A stretch of DNA of 64,000 nt, from the NCBI GenBank assembly GCA_016213735.1, contig JACQZU010000027.1:48329-112328 (forward strand), read 5' to 3'. The stretch comes from Acidobacteriota bacterium. GTDB lineage: Bacteria; Acidobacteriota; Holophagae; Holophagales; Holophagaceae. A program made the translations under genes and the position numbers. The notes beneath the pieces are model-generated. The model saw only the letters and a program-made list of their open reading frames with translations, was not told the origin of the DNA and ran no database searches. This document shows, piece after piece, positions 57,728-64,000 of the stretch; position 1 is the stretch's first letter; each line of letters opens with the position of its first letter.

Positions 57728-58674
57728 CAGTCCATCATTTCGCTGATGCTGCGGCCCCCGTGGATGCGCAGGATGGCGTCCCCCAGCATGCCGGCGGTGG
57801 AAAGCACCACGAGGGTGGGCAGGGCCTGGGCCTTGGCCTTGGGGATGGGGATGCTGTCGGTGACCACGAGTTCGTCCAGCTCCGCCTCCCGCAGGCGGTC
57901 CACCGCGGGACCGGAGAACACCGGATGGGTGACGCCCACGCGGATGGTGCGGGCGCCGAACTTCCGCAGGATGTTGGCGGCCTCCTTGATGGAGCCACCG
58001 GTGGCGATTTCATCGTCGTAGATGATGGCGTCCTTGCCATCCACGTCCCCGATGAGGGCCACGCTCTGGGCCTGCTCGGAGTCGTCGAAGCGCCGCTTGT
58101 CGATGATGGCCATGGGCGTCTTGAGGCGCTTGGCGAAGTGCCCCGCGAATTTCGCCGCGCCGGCGTCCGTGGCCACCACCACCGAGTTGCCCAGGTCCGT
58201 GCGCTTGAAGTACTCCGCCAGGATGGGCGTGGCGAAGAGCTGGTCCGCGGGCTTGCGGAAGAAGCCCAGGATCTGCGGTGCGTGCAGGGTCATGGCCAGG
58301 ACCCGGTCGGCCCCGGCGGTCTCCAGCAGATCCGCCACCAGGCGGGCCGTGATGGAGATGCGGGCCTCGTCCTTCTTGTCGCTGCGGGCGTAGGGGAAGT
58401 AGGGCAGGACCGCGGTGATGCGGGCGGCGGAGGCGAACTTGAGGGCGTCGATGAGGATGAGCAGCTCCAGGAGGTAGTCGCTCACCGGGGAGCAGGAGGT
58501 CTGGATCACGAAGACGTCCGCCTCCCGGACGTTCTCCTCCACCTTCACCTTGATGTTCTCGTTGGAGAAGCGCGTGATCTTGATCTTTCCCAGGGGCATC
58601 CCGATGTGGGCCGCGATGTCCGCCGCCAGCTGGGGATGGGATCCCCCCGAGAAGACTTTCATCTCGCCGAACAT
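57727..58674 (-). CDS. prs: Ribose-phosphate pyrophosphokinase
   Basis: 315 residues, standard class I length. TRFSNENIKVKVEENVREADVFVIQ, the PRPP-binding loop DDEIATGGSIKEAANIL, ATP-binding FPYARSDKKDEARISI (flexible loop with RSDKKD) and TDAGAAKFAGHFAKRL. It makes PRPP for nucleotide, His and Trp synthesis. It is the likely first gene of the small prs-methyltransferase-AMP-ligase-fragment run. Confidence 0.97.
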   Translation of the reverse strand: MFGEMKVFSGGSHPQLAADIAAHIGMPLGKIKITRFSNENIKVKVEENVREADVFVIQTSCSPVSDYLLELLILIDALKFASAARITAVLPYFPYARSDKKDEARISITARLVADLLETAGADRVLAMTLHAPQILGFFRKPADQLFATPILAEYFKRTDLGNSVVVATDAGAAKFAGHFAKRLKTPMAIIDKRRFDDSEQAQSVALIGDVDGKDAIIYDDEIATGGSIKEAANILRKFGARTIRVGVTHPVFSGPAVDRLREAELDELVVTDSIPIPKAKAQALPTLVVLSTAGMLGDAILRIHGGRSISEMMD

Positions 58675-58722
58675 GCCCGCCCCCAGCCTGGTGTGACAGG
58701 GGCAGTTTAACCCAGGAGCCCC

Positions 58723-58944
58723 CTAGGCCCGACGGGCCTGGGCTTTTCGCCCGGCGGCCTCCCGTTCCGGCCCTTCCGGGAGCGGCGGGGCCGGCGCACC
58801 GGGCGTGTGGTGCCGGGGGTCCAGGGACTGGAGGAAGGCCTCCGCCTTCCTCCGGGCCTCCTGGAGGCGCTGCTGCATGAAATGGGCCGCCAGCTCCTGG
58901 CGCGAGCGGCTGGCCGGGAGCGGTTGTTCCTTCGATCGGGCCAT
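58723..58944 (-). CDS. Small hypothetical protein
   Basis: 73 residues from the ATG at 58944, with AGGAGGG nine bases upstream. Hydrophilic, Arg/Glu/Ala-rich and helical (ELAAHFMQQRLQEARRKAEAFLQSL), with a Pro/Gly-rich C-terminus. No family recognised. A gene is supported mainly by the ribosome binding site and placement between murA and prs. Confidence 0.5.
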   Translation of the reverse strand: MARSKEQPLPASRSRQELAAHFMQQRLQEARRKAEAFLQSLDPRHHTPGAPAPPLPEGPEREAAGRKAQARRA

Positions 58945-59095
58945 CCCGGGAACCCTCCTGCGAAAAAATGACACTGGAGGGGGGGCAAGCAGGGGGCGTG
59001 CCCCTTGGATCAGGACCTCCCCGGGCGCAATCCCGCCGAAGGGTGGGTACCCTCTCCACGGCCGTGCAAGGGTTACAGAACCTCCAGGGGGCCCC

Positions 59096-60406
59096 TCAGA
59101 CCGAGCCGCCCCCCACGCGCCGGATCCTTGCGCCCAGGCCCTGGAGCTTCCGCTCCAGGCCGGCGTAGCCGCGGTCCAGATGGTAGATCCGGTCCACGGT
59201 GGTCTGGCCGCTGGCCACCAGGCCGGCGATGACCAGGGTGGCGCTGGCCCGGAGGTCCGTGGCCATGACGGTGCAGCCCGTGAGGGGCGCGGGGCCCGCC
59301 ACGATGGCGGTGCCACCCTCGATGCGCAAGTTGGCCCCCAGGCGCTCCAGCTCCATGGCGTGCTGGAATCGGTTCTCGAAGATGGTCTCCTTGATGACGC
59401 TGATGCCACAGGCCTGGGTCATCACCGCCATGGCCTGGGCCTGGAGGTCGGTGGGGAAGCCGGGGTAGGGCGCGGTGAGGATGTCCTTGGCGCGCAGCTT
59501 CTGGCCGGGCTCCCGCCGGATCCGGAGCTGCAGGCCCTCGGGGCCCTCCCGCTCGGTGAAGGTGCAGCCCGCGCGTTCCAGGAGGTCGATGAGGGCCCGC
59601 ACCTGCTCGGGGAGGCAGCGCTCGATCACGGCGTCCCCGCCCGCCGCGGCCACCGCGCAGAGGTAGGTCCCCACTTCGATGCGGTCGGGAATCACCGCGT
59701 GGGCCGCCCCGCCCAGGGCGGGCACCCCCCGGATGGTGAGGGTGGCGCTGTCCAGGCCCTCGATGCGGGCACCCATGGCGATGAGCAGCCGCGCGAGGTC
59801 CCCGATCTCCGGCTCGGCGGCGGCGTTCCGCAGCACCGTGGTGCCCTCCGCCAGGGCCGCGGCCATGAGGATGTTCTCGGTGGCGCCCACGCTCACTTTC
59901 TCGAAGGTGTGGTCGATGCCCTTCAGCCGGCCGGAGGGGACCTCGGCTTCCACGTAGCCGCCGCTGATGCGGATCGTGGCCCCCATGCGCTCCAGGGCCT
60001 CCAGGTGGAGGTTCACCGGCCGGGCGCCGATGGCGCAGCCGCCGGGAAGGCTGACCGATGCTCGGCCGAAGCGCGCCAGGAGGGGCCCCAGGACCAGGAT
60101 GCTGGCCCGCATGGTCTTCACCAATTCGTAGGGCGCCCGCAGTTCTCCAGCCTCCAGTCCCGCCGCGCGGATCTCGGCGCGGTAGGCCAGGCCCTCCTCC
60201 GTGTCCTCCCGGAGCACCTCGCAGCCCAGGGCCTGAAGCACCTTGAGCATGGTGCGGATGTCGGAGACCGCGGGGAGCCGTTCCAGCGCCACGGTGTCCG
60301 CGCCCAGGAGGGCCGCGGCGATGCAGGGGAGCGCGGCGTTCTTGGCCCCGCCGGCCTGGAGCCTCCCTTCCAGGGGGGTACCACCTTCAATGACGAGACG
60401 ATCCAA
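59096..60406 (-). CDS. murA: UDP-N-acetylglucosamine 1-carboxyvinyltransferase
   Basis: 436 residues from the TTG at 60406 with GGGAG upstream. MurA features: catalytic-loop Cys124 in LPGGCAIGARP (the fosfomycin target), Lys near residue 22 in GGAKNAALP, VSVGATENILMAAALAEG, and VMTQACGIS(V)IKETIFENRFQH. First committed step of peptidoglycan synthesis. The Cys is retained, so fosfomycin sensitivity is expected. It lies downstream of the mini signal peptidase. Confidence 0.97.
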   Translation of the reverse strand: MDRLVIEGGTPLEGRLQAGGAKNAALPCIAAALLGADTVALERLPAVSDIRTMLKVLQALGCEVLREDTEEGLAYRAEIRAAGLEAGELRAPYELVKTMRASILVLGPLLARFGRASVSLPGGCAIGARPVNLHLEALERMGATIRISGGYVEAEVPSGRLKGIDHTFEKVSVGATENILMAAALAEGTTVLRNAAAEPEIGDLARLLIAMGARIEGLDSATLTIRGVPALGGAAHAVIPDRIEVGTYLCAVAAAGGDAVIERCLPEQVRALIDLLERAGCTFTEREGPEGLQLRIRREPGQKLRAKDILTAPYPGFPTDLQAQAMAVMTQACGISVIKETIFENRFQHAMELERLGANLRIEGGTAIVAGPAPLTGCTVMATDLRASATLVIAGLVASGQTTVDRIYHLDRGYAGLERKLQGLGARIRRVGGGSV

Positions 60407-60447
60407 GCAGGGCTCCCGGGAGGCTCCCAGGATAGCCGTTCCCGGCC

Positions 60448-60882
60448 TCAGCGACCCAGCACGCGGCCCTTCATCGCGGAGGGGGCCACCGCGCCCCAGG
60501 CCCTGGAATCGCGACTCTCGGGCCGGTTGTCCCCCAGCAGGAAGTAGCCGTCCCCGCAGACCCAGGACCCGTCCTGGCGCTCCAATCGCGCCTGGGGAGG
60601 CGGCTCCACCCGCCGGCCCTCGGCGAGGAGGTCTCCCTCCCGCAGCTCCAGCCGTTCGCCAGGCAGTCCGGCGACGCGCTTCACCGCGCTGCCTTCCGGG
60701 CTGGACACCCACCACACTTCTCCCCGTACCGGTGCGCCCGAGGCCCAGGCCCGGAGCACCAGGCACAGTTCCCCGTCCCGCAGGGTGGGTTCCATGCTCC
60801 GGCCACGGACCCGCAGGGGGTGGACCACCGCAAGGGGGGAGAGCGCCAGTCCCACGGCCGCGATGGGAAGCCAGGGCTTCAT
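60448..60882 (-). CDS. lepB: Signal peptidase I, minimal form
   Basis: 144 residues from the ATG at 60882, overlapping the MauE-like gene. One N-terminal transmembrane helix, then the S26 catalytic Ser29 in GRSMEPTLRDGELCLV and Lys68 in SAVKRVAGLPGE, and GDNRPESRDSRAWG near the C-terminus. E. coli LepB has 324 residues, so this is a compact enzyme. It may be the general signal peptidase or one dedicated to a small set of substrates. Confidence 0.92.
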   Translation of the reverse strand: MKPWLPIAAVGLALSPLAVVHPLRVRGRSMEPTLRDGELCLVLRAWASGAPVRGEVWWVSSPEGSAVKRVAGLPGERLELREGDLLAEGRRVEPPPQARLERQDGSWVCGDGYFLLGDNRPESRDSRAWGAVAPSAMKGRVLGR

Positions 60883-61349
60883 GGGGAAGGACGCCGGCGG
60901 GCGCTCCAGAGAACCTGGACCGACAGGACGGCGAGCCCCAGGTCCCGGAGGATCGCCAGCTTCATGTCCAGCAGCCGGGCCTCGAGGGGGCGCGCCCCCT
61001 GGGCCGCGCCGAAGCAGCCGCAGTCCACGGGATGCCCCCGCCACAGGTTGAGGCCCAGGGCACCGGTGAAGAGCGCCATGAGCAGCAGGGTCCAGGCCGC
61101 GCCTCCGCGCCGGCCCGGGCCCGCCACCAGGGCCAGTCCGCAGAAGCCCTCCAGCCAGGGCAGCAGCAGGGCCACGGGCTTCACCGCCCCCAGGGGCAGC
61201 AGGCCGTAGGCGTGAATGGACTGGGCGAAGCCAGGAGGATCCGCGATCTTGGGAAGGGCCGCGCCGAGCATCACCGCCCCCAGGATCCACCGCACGGCCA
61301 GGGAGGCCCAGGGGTGGACCAGCCACTCCAAAGGGCTCCGGGCCTTCAT
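60879..61349 (-). CDS. MauE/DoxX-like membrane protein
   Basis: 156 residues with four transmembrane helices. MAUE-type features: a first helix with WILGAVMLGAALPKIADP, then HAYGLLP, and a cytoplasmic or periplasmic DCGCFG motif near residue 108 followed by LRDLGLAVL. MauE-like proteins are linked to thiol or disulfide chemistry and to protein maturation. It overlaps both the rhodanese gene and lepB by four bases. Confidence 0.88.
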   Translation of the reverse strand: MKARSPLEWLVHPWASLAVRWILGAVMLGAALPKIADPPGFAQSIHAYGLLPLGAVKPVALLLPWLEGFCGLALVAGPGRRGGAAWTLLLMALFTGALGLNLWRGHPVDCGCFGAAQGARPLEARLLDMKLAILRDLGLAVLSVQVLWSARRRPSP

Positions 61350-61993
61350 CGGGCGGCCCCCGTGGCCACCGGCAGGCCGCGACGTTCCCAGTCGGGGAAT
61401 CCGTCCACGTAGATCCGCAGGTTCCGGAAGCCCGCCAGCCAGAGTTTCTGGGCCACCAGGTGGCTGTCCTGGCAGTCCCCTCCGCTGCAGTAGATCACCA
61501 CGGGGAGGTCCAGGTCCGCGCCCAGGGCCAGGGCCTCTGCCTGCTCCGCCAGGCCTTCCTCCCAGGCGGGCAGGGAGCGGGACCCCGGGACATGGCCCAG
61601 AAGGAACTGGGCGCTGCGCCGGGCATCCACGAAGGTCGCGCCCCGCTGGTGGAGCCAGAGGGCATCGTCCCCGCCGATGTCCGCCTGGGGGACCTCCTGG
61701 AGGCGGGGACAGCGCTCGAGCAGGACACTCCGGGGCGAGGGACCGGGGGCCGGAGCCGAAGGGGCCCGGGCGGTCCTCGGGGTAGGCCTGGGGGCCTCCA
61801 CCGCGACCGGGGAGGCCTTGGGCGCGGGGGTGATGTCGGCGGGGCGGGCCACGGATGGCGCCTGAACCGGTGCCTTGACCTCCCGCTCCAGGAGGGTGAG
61901 TCGACGGGTGGGACCGGCCAGGCGATTGGAGGCCAGCCCGGCCCCCAGGGCCAGCAGTGCCAGGGTGAGGGTCTCCAGCAGGATCCCGCGCAC
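61346..61993 (-). CDS. Membrane-anchored rhodanese-like protein
   Basis: 215 residues. An N-terminal transmembrane helix (residues about 4-24), a Pro/Ala-rich linker, and a C-terminal rhodanese domain (about 105-205): ATFVDARRSAQFLLGHVPGSRSLPAWE and the active-site loop VIYCSGGDCQDSHLVAQKL with a Cys at the expected position. The domain probably faces the periplasm. Next to a MauE-like protein in a coupled operon, it likely handles sulfur or thiol redox. Confidence 0.9.
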   Translation of the reverse strand: MRGILLETLTLALLALGAGLASNRLAGPTRRLTLLEREVKAPVQAPSVARPADITPAPKASPVAVEAPRPTPRTARAPSAPAPGPSPRSVLLERCPRLQEVPQADIGGDDALWLHQRGATFVDARRSAQFLLGHVPGSRSLPAWEEGLAEQAEALALGADLDLPVVIYCSGGDCQDSHLVAQKLWLAGFRNLRIYVDGFPDWERRGLPVATGAAR

Positions 61994-61995
61994 CC

Positions 61996-62355
61996 TCAGG
62001 GCCTCCAGGTGAGGCGCCGGGCGGTGCCGTCCGTCAAGGAGAGCTCCTCCAGGCGGGCGGGGGCCGGGACGCAGGGGCCGAGGGCGGATCCCAGATGGGT
62101 GGCCAGGGCCTCGGGGCCCGCCAGGCCCAGGTCCGAGAGGAGCCGGCCCTGCAGCGGGGCGAGGACCTGGTCCAGGTGCGCCTCCAGGTCCCGGAAGTCC
62201 ATCACCACGTCCGACGCGTCCAGACCGTCCCGCGCGCTCACGACCTCCACCCGGTAGTCGTGGCCCTCCCAGGCGCCGTCCTCGCGCCGGAAGACCACCG
62301 AGAGGGGGCGCTCCACCGCCGCTGTGAAGCGGAAGCCCTCGGAATCACGCGCCAT
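61996..62355 (-). CDS. QueD/PTPS-like protein lacking zinc ligands
   Basis: 119 residues, normal length for a 6-pyruvoyltetrahydropterin synthase/6-carboxytetrahydropterin synthase. The fold signature is recognisable (GFRFTAA at the start, GHDYRVEV, SDVVMDFRDLEAHLDQVLAPL, and LEELSLTDGTARRLTW). Yet the first zinc His (normally AAHRL) is Val in FTAAVERPL, the first His of the HGHxY pair is Glu (WEGHDYRV), and the catalytic Cys region is replaced. Two of three zinc ligands are gone. It is probably not a working pterin enzyme. Confidence 0.75.
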   Translation of the reverse strand: MARDSEGFRFTAAVERPLSVVFRREDGAWEGHDYRVEVVSARDGLDASDVVMDFRDLEAHLDQVLAPLQGRLLSDLGLAGPEALATHLGSALGPCVPAPARLEELSLTDGTARRLTWRP

Positions 62356-62498
62356 CGCGGCCCCCAGGAAGATCGAAAAGGAAAGGACCGCGGGTCAGGG
62401 ATCGGAGGAAGAACCTACTCGAGGTCTGTCTGAAAGTTTGGCACGGCCACCGATAGACTGTCTCATTCCCGGCATGTCGCCTTTGCGGGAGGAGACCC

Positions 62499-64000
62499 AT
62501 GGCCCCCCTCGAGACCGCCCTATTCTGGGCCTTCACCCTGGTTTCCCTGGCTGCCTTCGCGTACACGGCCGCCTTCCGGATCGCGGCCCTGAAGGCCGGC
62601 CTGCCCGAGGATCGCAGCGACCGTCCGGGTGAGCGCTGGAAGGGGGTCTTCCGCTTCGTGCTGGGCCAGCAGCGCCTTCTGCGAGATGGCTATGCGGGCT
62701 TCTACCATCTCCTGATTTTCTACGGGTTCTGCGTCCTGGGCCTCCGCTCCCTGGGCCTGATCCTGGAGGGCCTCTTCCACTGGCAGATGACCGAGGCCCT
62801 GGGACCCTTCGGCTTGGCCTACCAGTTCACCAAGGACATCTTCGAGGTGCTCGTCCTCCTGGGCATTGGCCTGGCCATGGCGCGGCGGGTGCTGGCCCGG
62901 CCCTGGCGCCTGGAGAACAGCGTGGACGGCTGGGTGACCCTGAGCCTCATCGGCGGCCTGATGGCGACCGACCTTCTGGCTGACGGGGCCTTTCTCGCCC
63001 GCGGCGGAGGGGCCGCCTGGGCGGCCTGGGCCCCCGCCAGCCGGGTCGTGGCGGGCTGGCTGAAGGACCTGGACCTCGCCACCCTCACCGTCCTCTACAA
63101 GACGATGTGGTGGCTGCACCTGGCCCTGCTCTACGGGTTCCTCAACTTCCTTCCCTACTCCAAGCACTTCCACGTGCTGACCTCCCTGTTCAACGTCTAC
63201 TGGCGGGCCCTGGAGCCTTGGAAGAACCTCAAGCGCATGGACCTGGAGGCCGAGCACTTCGGGGCCAACCGCATCCAGGACTTCACCTGGAAACAGATGC
63301 TGGACTTCTACACCTGCGTCGAGTGCGGCCGCTGCCTGGAGAACTGCCCCACCACGCTGACGGGCAAGCCCCTCCGCCCCAAGGAGTTCGGCAACGACCT
63401 GCGGGACTACCTCTATGCCACGAGGCTGGAGGACATGGCCCAGGACCGCCCCGTGCCCGAGGATCGCAAGCTCATCGGGGGACCGGTGCCCGAGGGGTCG
63501 GTGTGGGCGCTGGCGGAGGAGAAGGGCCCGTGGAAGCCGGAGGACCTGGGGGGCGCCGTCAGCTCGGACACGATCTGGGCCTGCACCAGCTGCGGCTACT
63601 GCGAGTGGGCCTGCCCGCTCCACATCACCTTCGTGGACAAGCTCGTGCAGATGCGCCGCTACCTCACCCTGGAGGAGAGCGACTTCCCCGCGGAGGCCCA
63701 GACCGCCTTCAAGGGCATGGAGCGCCAGGGCAATCCCTGGAACCTGGCCCAGTCGGACCGCGCCAAGTGGGCCGAAGGCCTGGAAGTGCCGACGATCGCG
63801 GAAAAGCCCGACGCCGAGTACCTCTTCTGGGTGGGCTGCGCCGGATCCTACGACGCCGCCGGACAGCGGGTGTCCCGGTCCCTCGTCAAACTGCTCCAGG
63901 CCGGGGGTGTCTCCTTCGCCATCCTGGGCACGGAGGAGTCCTGCACCTGCGAGTCGGCCCGGCGCCTTGGGAACGAGTACCTCTTCCAGTCCGCCACCGA
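62499..64000 (+). CDS. HdrD/GlpC-like iron-sulfur oxidoreductase (5' part)
   Basis: 500 residues visible from the ATG at 62499 (GGAGGAG upstream), open at the right edge. The N-terminal half has about five transmembrane helices resembling nitrate-reductase gamma/heterodisulfide-reductase membrane subunits (ends near LYGFLNFLPYSKHFHVL). Two [4Fe-4S] ferredoxin motifs follow: CVECGRCLENCP (about 272) and CTSCGYCEWACP (about 361). Near the right edge a CCG-type domain begins (FWVGCAGSYD; GTEESCTCESARRLGNEYLFQ). It is likely a quinone- or disulfide-linked electron-transfer protein. The C-terminus is unseen. Confidence 0.9.
   Translation, partial: MAPLETALFWAFTLVSLAAFAYTAAFRIAALKAGLPEDRSDRPGERWKGVFRFVLGQQRLLRDGYAGFYHLLIFYGFCVLGLRSLGLILEGLFHWQMTEALGPFGLAYQFTKDIFEVLVLLGIGLAMARRVLARPWRLENSVDGWVTLSLIGGLMATDLLADGAFLARGGGAAWAAWAPASRVVAGWLKDLDLATLTVLYKTMWWLHLALLYGFLNFLPYSKHFHVLTSLFNVYWRALEPWKNLKRMDLEAEHFGANRIQDFTWKQMLDFYTCVECGRCLENCPTTLTGKPLRPKEFGNDLRDYLYATRLEDMAQDRPVPEDRKLIGGPVPEGSVWALAEEKGPWKPEDLGGAVSSDTIWACTSCGYCEWACPLHITFVDKLVQMRRYLTLEESDFPAEAQTAFKGMERQGNPWNLAQSDRAKWAEGLEVPTIAEKPDAEYLFWVGCAGSYDAAGQRVSRSLVKLLQAGGVSFAILGTEESCTCESARRLGNEYLFQSAT

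Noticed and set aside
62439..62454. TGGCAC upstream of the Fe-S oxidoreductase gene, like the -24 element of a sigma-54 promoter.
   Set aside because: The -12 TTGC element is absent at the required spacing.

Overview
This is a very GC-rich (roughly 70 % by eye) stretch of a bacterial chromosome, gene-dense, with tight operons whose neighbours often overlap by 4 bases (ATGA, GTGA or TTGA junctions). The gene families present are an outer-membrane TonB receptor with a carboxypeptidase-like plug extension, a Reg_prop hybrid histidine kinase, CHRD-domain proteins, Nuo complex I, a large BadF/DUF2229 CoA-enzyme activase, an HdrD/GlpC-like Fe-S oxidoreductase, and the succinylase lysine pathway. 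Together they suggest a Gram-negative, partly anaerobic bacterium, most likely an acidobacterium of the Holophaga/Geothrix type. That placement is inference from gene content; no rRNA gene is present to settle it.

Layout. 1-4.1 kb: 3' part of a giant CoA-dehydratase activase gene (minus), then an RBBP9-like hydrolase that lacks its catalytic serine and a flavin-reductase-like protein. 4.2-12.7 kb: a lysine riboswitch followed by the lysine operon dapE-asd-lysC-dapB-dapA-dapD-aminotransferase-lysA, interrupted only by an inverted-repeat element before lysA; dapF is not here. 12.7-17.2 kb: a hypothetical protein, a Tat-signal NAD epimerase-like protein, argF, a secreted chalcone-isomerase-like protein and an EamA transporter. 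17.3-24.0 kb: a 1713-residue hybrid sensor kinase and a REC-REC-GGDEF diguanylate cyclase, probably co-transcribed. 24.2-32.0 kb: complex I genes split into nuoEF and nuoABCD, with a yceI-CDGSH operon, a divergent MarR regulator and a TPR protein between them. The nuoA/B, B/C and C/D junctions carry structured spacers of 106-131 bases. 32.1-39.4 kb: a TonB-dependent receptor, divergent from a four-gene type II fatty-acid/polyketide-like cassette (ACP, dehydratase, ketosynthase, inactive ketosynthase partner), then a lower-GC gap and a secreted protein. 39.5-44.6 kb: a SPOR-like protein, an NFACT protein, a membrane-anchored protein and a triple-CHRD lipoprotein. 44.7-48.7 kb: an aldo/keto reductase, a ModE-like regulator and modABC, with a ModE-type operator just before modA. 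48.9-51.1 kb: a small protein plus a patatin lipoprotein, then tRNA-Glu(CTC) and tRNA-Gln(CTG), each with its own terminator. 51.2-56.0 kb: a five-gene overlapping or closely packed set (two unknown proteins, two FHA-GGDEF cyclases, a Ser/Thr kinase). 56.0-62.4 kb: a minus-strand run with prs, a methyltransferase, an AMP-ligase-like fragment, murA, a mini signal peptidase, MauE-like and rhodanese proteins and a degenerate QueD-like protein. 62.5 kb to the end: the 5' part of an Fe-S oxidoreductase gene.

The most rewarding points are the lysine riboswitch with competing downstream hairpins, the kinase/FHA/diguanylate cyclase set (a likely phosphothreonine-to-c-di-GMP circuit), the compact KS/inactive-KS cassette, the mod operator sitting on the modA start, the structured spacers and antisense terminator inside nuoABCD, and three proteins that keep a fold but have lost catalytic or metal residues (RBBP9-like, KS partner, QueD-like).
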